NCBI RefSeq assembly: GCF_002775205.1
Contig: NC_036458.1
Location: 2,572,560-2,636,559 of the forward strand
Direction of reading: 5' to 3'
Origin: Xiphophorus maculatus
Taxonomy: Eukaryota; Chordata; Actinopteri; Cyprinodontiformes; Poeciliidae
Length of the DNA: 64,000 nucleotides
The position numbers and the translations under genes were made by a program. Below, in pieces: positions 61,236-64,000 of the stretch. Under the pieces are notes generated by a model that saw only the letters and a list, made by a program, of their open reading frames with translations, was not told the DNA's origin and did no database searches. Positions within the stretch are counted from its first letter, which is position 1; each line of letters opens with the position of its first letter.

Positions 61236-61715
61236 TAAAAATTATGAGAATAAAGCCTCGTACAGAACTAAACTCGTATTACGAGAATAAAGTCAAAATA
61301 ATGAGTATAAAGTAATAATTTTGAGAATAAAGTTGAAATAGAGTAAAGTCATAATATGATAAAGTTGTAAGAAAATGAGAATAAGGTAAAAACATACAAG
61401 AATAGAGTCATAATAATTTGAGAATGAAGTCATAATTTGAGAAAAAGGTCAAAATAATGTTAGAGTAAATTCAGAGAATTACGAGAATAAAGTTATACAA
61501 GAATAAAGCTGAAATAATACAAGAATATTAGAAGTGTTGAGAAGTCAAAATGAGAATAAAAACATTGCATTTTGGGAATAAATTCTTAAAATTGTGAGAA
61601 TAAAGTAGTAATATATGACAAAGTTAAAATATTTCAGAAAGTCATAATAATAAAGTCAAATTAATATGAGACTAAAGTCATAGTATTAGGACAATAAAGT
61701 AATATGACTTTATTT
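61236..61715. repeat. Degenerate tandem array of GAGAATAAAGTC-like units
   Basis: The word GA(G)AATAAAGT(C/T) followed by a 5-15 bp A/T-rich spacer recurs roughly twenty times, for example ACGAGAATAAAGTCAAAATA, TTTGAGAATAAAGTTGAAAT and GACTAAAGTCATAGTAT. Units vary in length and sequence, so this is an old minisatellite-like array. Confidence 0.8.
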
Positions 61716-61819
61716 TTGTAATTTTATTGTTTCTGTTCTGTAACTTTCTTAGTGTTATAAAACAGATATCCCATAAACCATTCTCAGGAATCTGTAAAGT
61801 AGAGTGAAGTGGATTTTAT

Positions 61820-62900
61820 GTGAAACTGGCTTGCCGTAGCGCTGCTGCAGTTGGTGGCGGCGGCGGTTCACGGGGGAATGACGGGAGGTTGCCGCCGTGT
61901 CTCCATCCTCTCAAAAACACAGACGGCTGTTTGTGCGGCGCAACCTCCGCCTCCCCACCGAACCCCACCTCGGTCTCCAACTCTCAGCTCCTAATTCACA
62001 CTTCATAAATCAAGACGACCTGTCCCCATGTGAATTCATCCCTCTCTGCGTCGGATAATAGTGGCCCTATTGTTCCCCGACACAAGGATTCATTTCAGGG
62101 GGGACAGACCCTCGTCGAGTCTGACGGGGCTCTTTAATAGCTGAGCGGCTCCTGCGTGTCCGGGGCCCCGGCCCCGCAGCGCCCCGCGTCAACCCGCGTC
62201 TGCTTGGTAGATTTTCAGCAGCTCTGGCAGCTCCTGCAGCTCCAAAAATAAGAACGCTAATTGGCCCGTGTTTATTTCTGCATGGGAGACATAAGTGTTT
62301 TTAGCAGGTTGTTTGTGGCACGACGCTTTAACAGTCGCGGCTCTCTGGGAGGTAACTGCACGGAAAAAAGAGCCGACTTTCCCCATTTTTAATAAATAAG
62401 CTCTTTTATAAAACATTCTGGTAATACAGTATAGTTGTGTGTGAGGCTGGCATGGCAGAGCGTGACATCATGAGCGTTGACTCATGAGCAGATGAGTGAT
62501 GCACACTGAGCTTTTTGCCTCGTATTTAGTGGCACATAAACAGCAGTAAAGCCTCATTCTGCTCCTGTCTGTCTCGCTGCAGCTAACGGGAGGGGGGCAG
62601 CAATGAAGCAAGTGTTTCTATGGGTTGAGGGGCTCTGAGCTCTGCACACAGCAGACCTCTGTCACCTGTTGCCACCAGCGGGAGGCTCAGGCGACGGGCG
62701 GGGGGCCAAGCCTGGCGGCCAGCGGCAGGACCCTGGCTCCACTTATAGACAGCTCCGTGGGGTGATTTACTCCCCCCCTCCCGCACGCCTTCATGGTGGG
62801 ATGATTCGGGCACACGGTGTGTTACAGGAGCGGCGGCATGCAGCCAAGTTTGCATTTCTAATAATGCACCAAACTGCTTTCCCCAGATCCTGCAGGAAGC
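61820..62900. promoter_or_regulatory. Unique GC- and CpG-rich block
   Basis: The section 61,840-62,200 is the most CpG-rich sequence outside the noggin island and includes a self-complementary GGGGCCCCGGCCCC word near 62,162. The following 700 bp are repeat-poor, with AATAATAGTGG and CTAATTGGCCCG words. The open frames in it show no domain. It could be a promoter or enhancer of a gene beyond the window, or a distant noggin element; the sequence does not decide. Confidence 0.3.
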
Positions 62901-63045
62901 TTAGATGCTAATAATCGAAGTGAAACCCTACAGTTTTAATCCCAATCTGAGGCAAGGACTTTCTCTCCTGGCCCAGTTGTCCTACTGTGTTTGTTACACA
63001 CAAACACACATTATGTTACTGGACAAACTGGAATAATGAGGAGCA

Positions 63046-63380
63046 GTGCATTCACACTGCTTTAACTCCAGTCCGTTTGTCTAGAAAGTCCGGTTCATTT
63101 GGGGAGATCTGAATGCGTAATTGAACTCTGATCCGCCTAAAAACCTCGTTCTCATTTCAATTAAAGTCAACTCTGGTGCGGTTCAAATGCATATGTGAAC
63201 ACCAATCAGACCAGGAACCGCTCAAAAAGCAGCAAGCTGGTACAGCGCAGGGCATTCTGGGTAAATACAACCAAAACAAATGTGAGAGTCTCGTACTAGC
63301 AGGAGAAATGGTTAAAATCTGCTAAAATCTGAAACTACTCCATTTTTCCAAAGGAGGAAGTTGCACTCATATAAAGAAGT
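63046..63380 (+). repeat. Dispersed repeat family C, copy 4, interrupted
   Basis: Begins GTGCATTCACACTGCTTTAA, then GGTGCGGTTCAAATGCATAT, GTGAACACCAATCAGACCAG and GGCATTCTGGGTAAATACAA. The family continues after an insertion, at TGTTGTTTCCTTCAATAAGG (63,768-63,787). Confidence 0.8.
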
Positions 63381-63763
63381 TTTGGGATCCCAGGCTGCTG
63401 AGTCGTTTTAGCAGTTTGATTTGATTCTAGTTTCATTATTTTTTTGTTTTTATTTTGGTTAGATCTATTTCTGTTGTCCTTTAGGTCATTTCTTCTTGGT
63501 GTTTCTGTTGCCACTTTCTCTCCCCTCTCATCAGTCTGCCTCCTGCTCCCTTCACTCACACCTGCAGTCAGTTAGCTCATCAGCTCAGGTCTTTTATTCA
63601 GCATTCAACCTCCCCAGTATTTAAGCTTCTCATTCTCAGTCACTCCTCGACAGATTCGCTCATCTTCTCCCTCCTTTTCCCGTTTTTGTTCTTCCTTTTA
63701 TTATTAAAATTCCACTTCAGTGTCTGAAGCCTGCTGCTATTGGGTCCATCACAAAAAGGTTTC
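63381..63763 (+). mobile_element. Insertion nested inside a family C repeat
   Basis: About 380 bp split the family C copy at a point where the other copies are continuous. The insert has ACTCACACCTGCAGTCAGTT, CCCAGTATTTAAGC (TATA-like), TTATTATTAAAATTCC (near a poly(A)-signal form) and ends TATTGGGTCCATCACAAAAA. The layout recalls the transcribed end of a retroelement, but I cannot name the family. Confidence 0.5.
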
Positions 63764-64000
63764 TGTGTTGTTTCCTTCAATAAGGAAGTCCTGAATCATA
63801 AGCATTCAGGACTTTCATAAGCATTAGTCTGATAATATTTTGTGTTATAATGATGTGAACAAATATTTTCATTCCATCAAATTCTGTCTTACACTGAGCA
63901 GGAGGCTAGTGGAGATAACCACAGGAGAAATATATTAAAATACTTAAAAGGAGCTTCAAGGTGACTCTGGAGGAGCTACAGAGATCCACAGCTCAGGTGG

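Noticed and set aside
1..64000. CRISPR array, operon, phage or plasmid features
   Set aside because: The window is eukaryotic (introns, vertebrate genes, fish repeats). No direct-repeat/spacer pattern was seen.

Overview
This window is vertebrate genomic DNA, almost certainly from a teleost fish. It is AT-rich and intron-containing, full of microsatellites and of decayed Tc1-like, LINE and SINE fragments. It carries three complete protein-coding genes whose closest known relatives are vertebrate genes. A cyprinodontiform-type fish is a guess from the style of the repeats, not something the sequence proves.

Layout. 1-16.2 kb is gene-free and repeat-rich, ending in a unique block with several GATA motifs just before the first gene. 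16,335-21,982 (+) is enpp7, an alkaline-sphingomyelinase-type ectoenzyme (6 coding exons, 471 aa). 24,408-28,866 (+) is cbx2, a Polycomb PRC1 chromodomain protein (5 coding exons, 527 aa). About 22.6 kb without a recognisable gene follows, mixing dispersed repeats with several unique, GC-balanced blocks that may be regulatory. 51,462-52,130 (-) is a single-exon noggin gene (222 aa, nog1/nog3 type) in a CpG-rich island. 52.5-64 kb holds repeats and more unique blocks but no gene I can support.

The genes are not an operon and share no pathway: enpp7 acts in extracellular lipid digestion, cbx2 in chromatin silencing, and noggin is a secreted BMP antagonist. The enpp7-cbx2 pair in tandem matches the human 17q25 order. 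Noggin nearby is a different arrangement from human, where NOG is far from CBX2. The CBX8 and CBX4 genes that flank human CBX2 are not seen here.

The strongest structural signal outside the genes is a family of long palindromic elements of about 360-600 bp, with seven or eight copies between 9.4 and 50.3 kb. They share the terminal motif CACTGCAAAAAC. The copy at 49.9-50.3 kb has nearly identical arms and an intact 9-bp flanking repeat, so it looks young. A second palindromic family carries X-box-like motifs. I found no CRISPR array, tRNA, rRNA or recognisable microRNA, and no evidence of a wholly new biological system.
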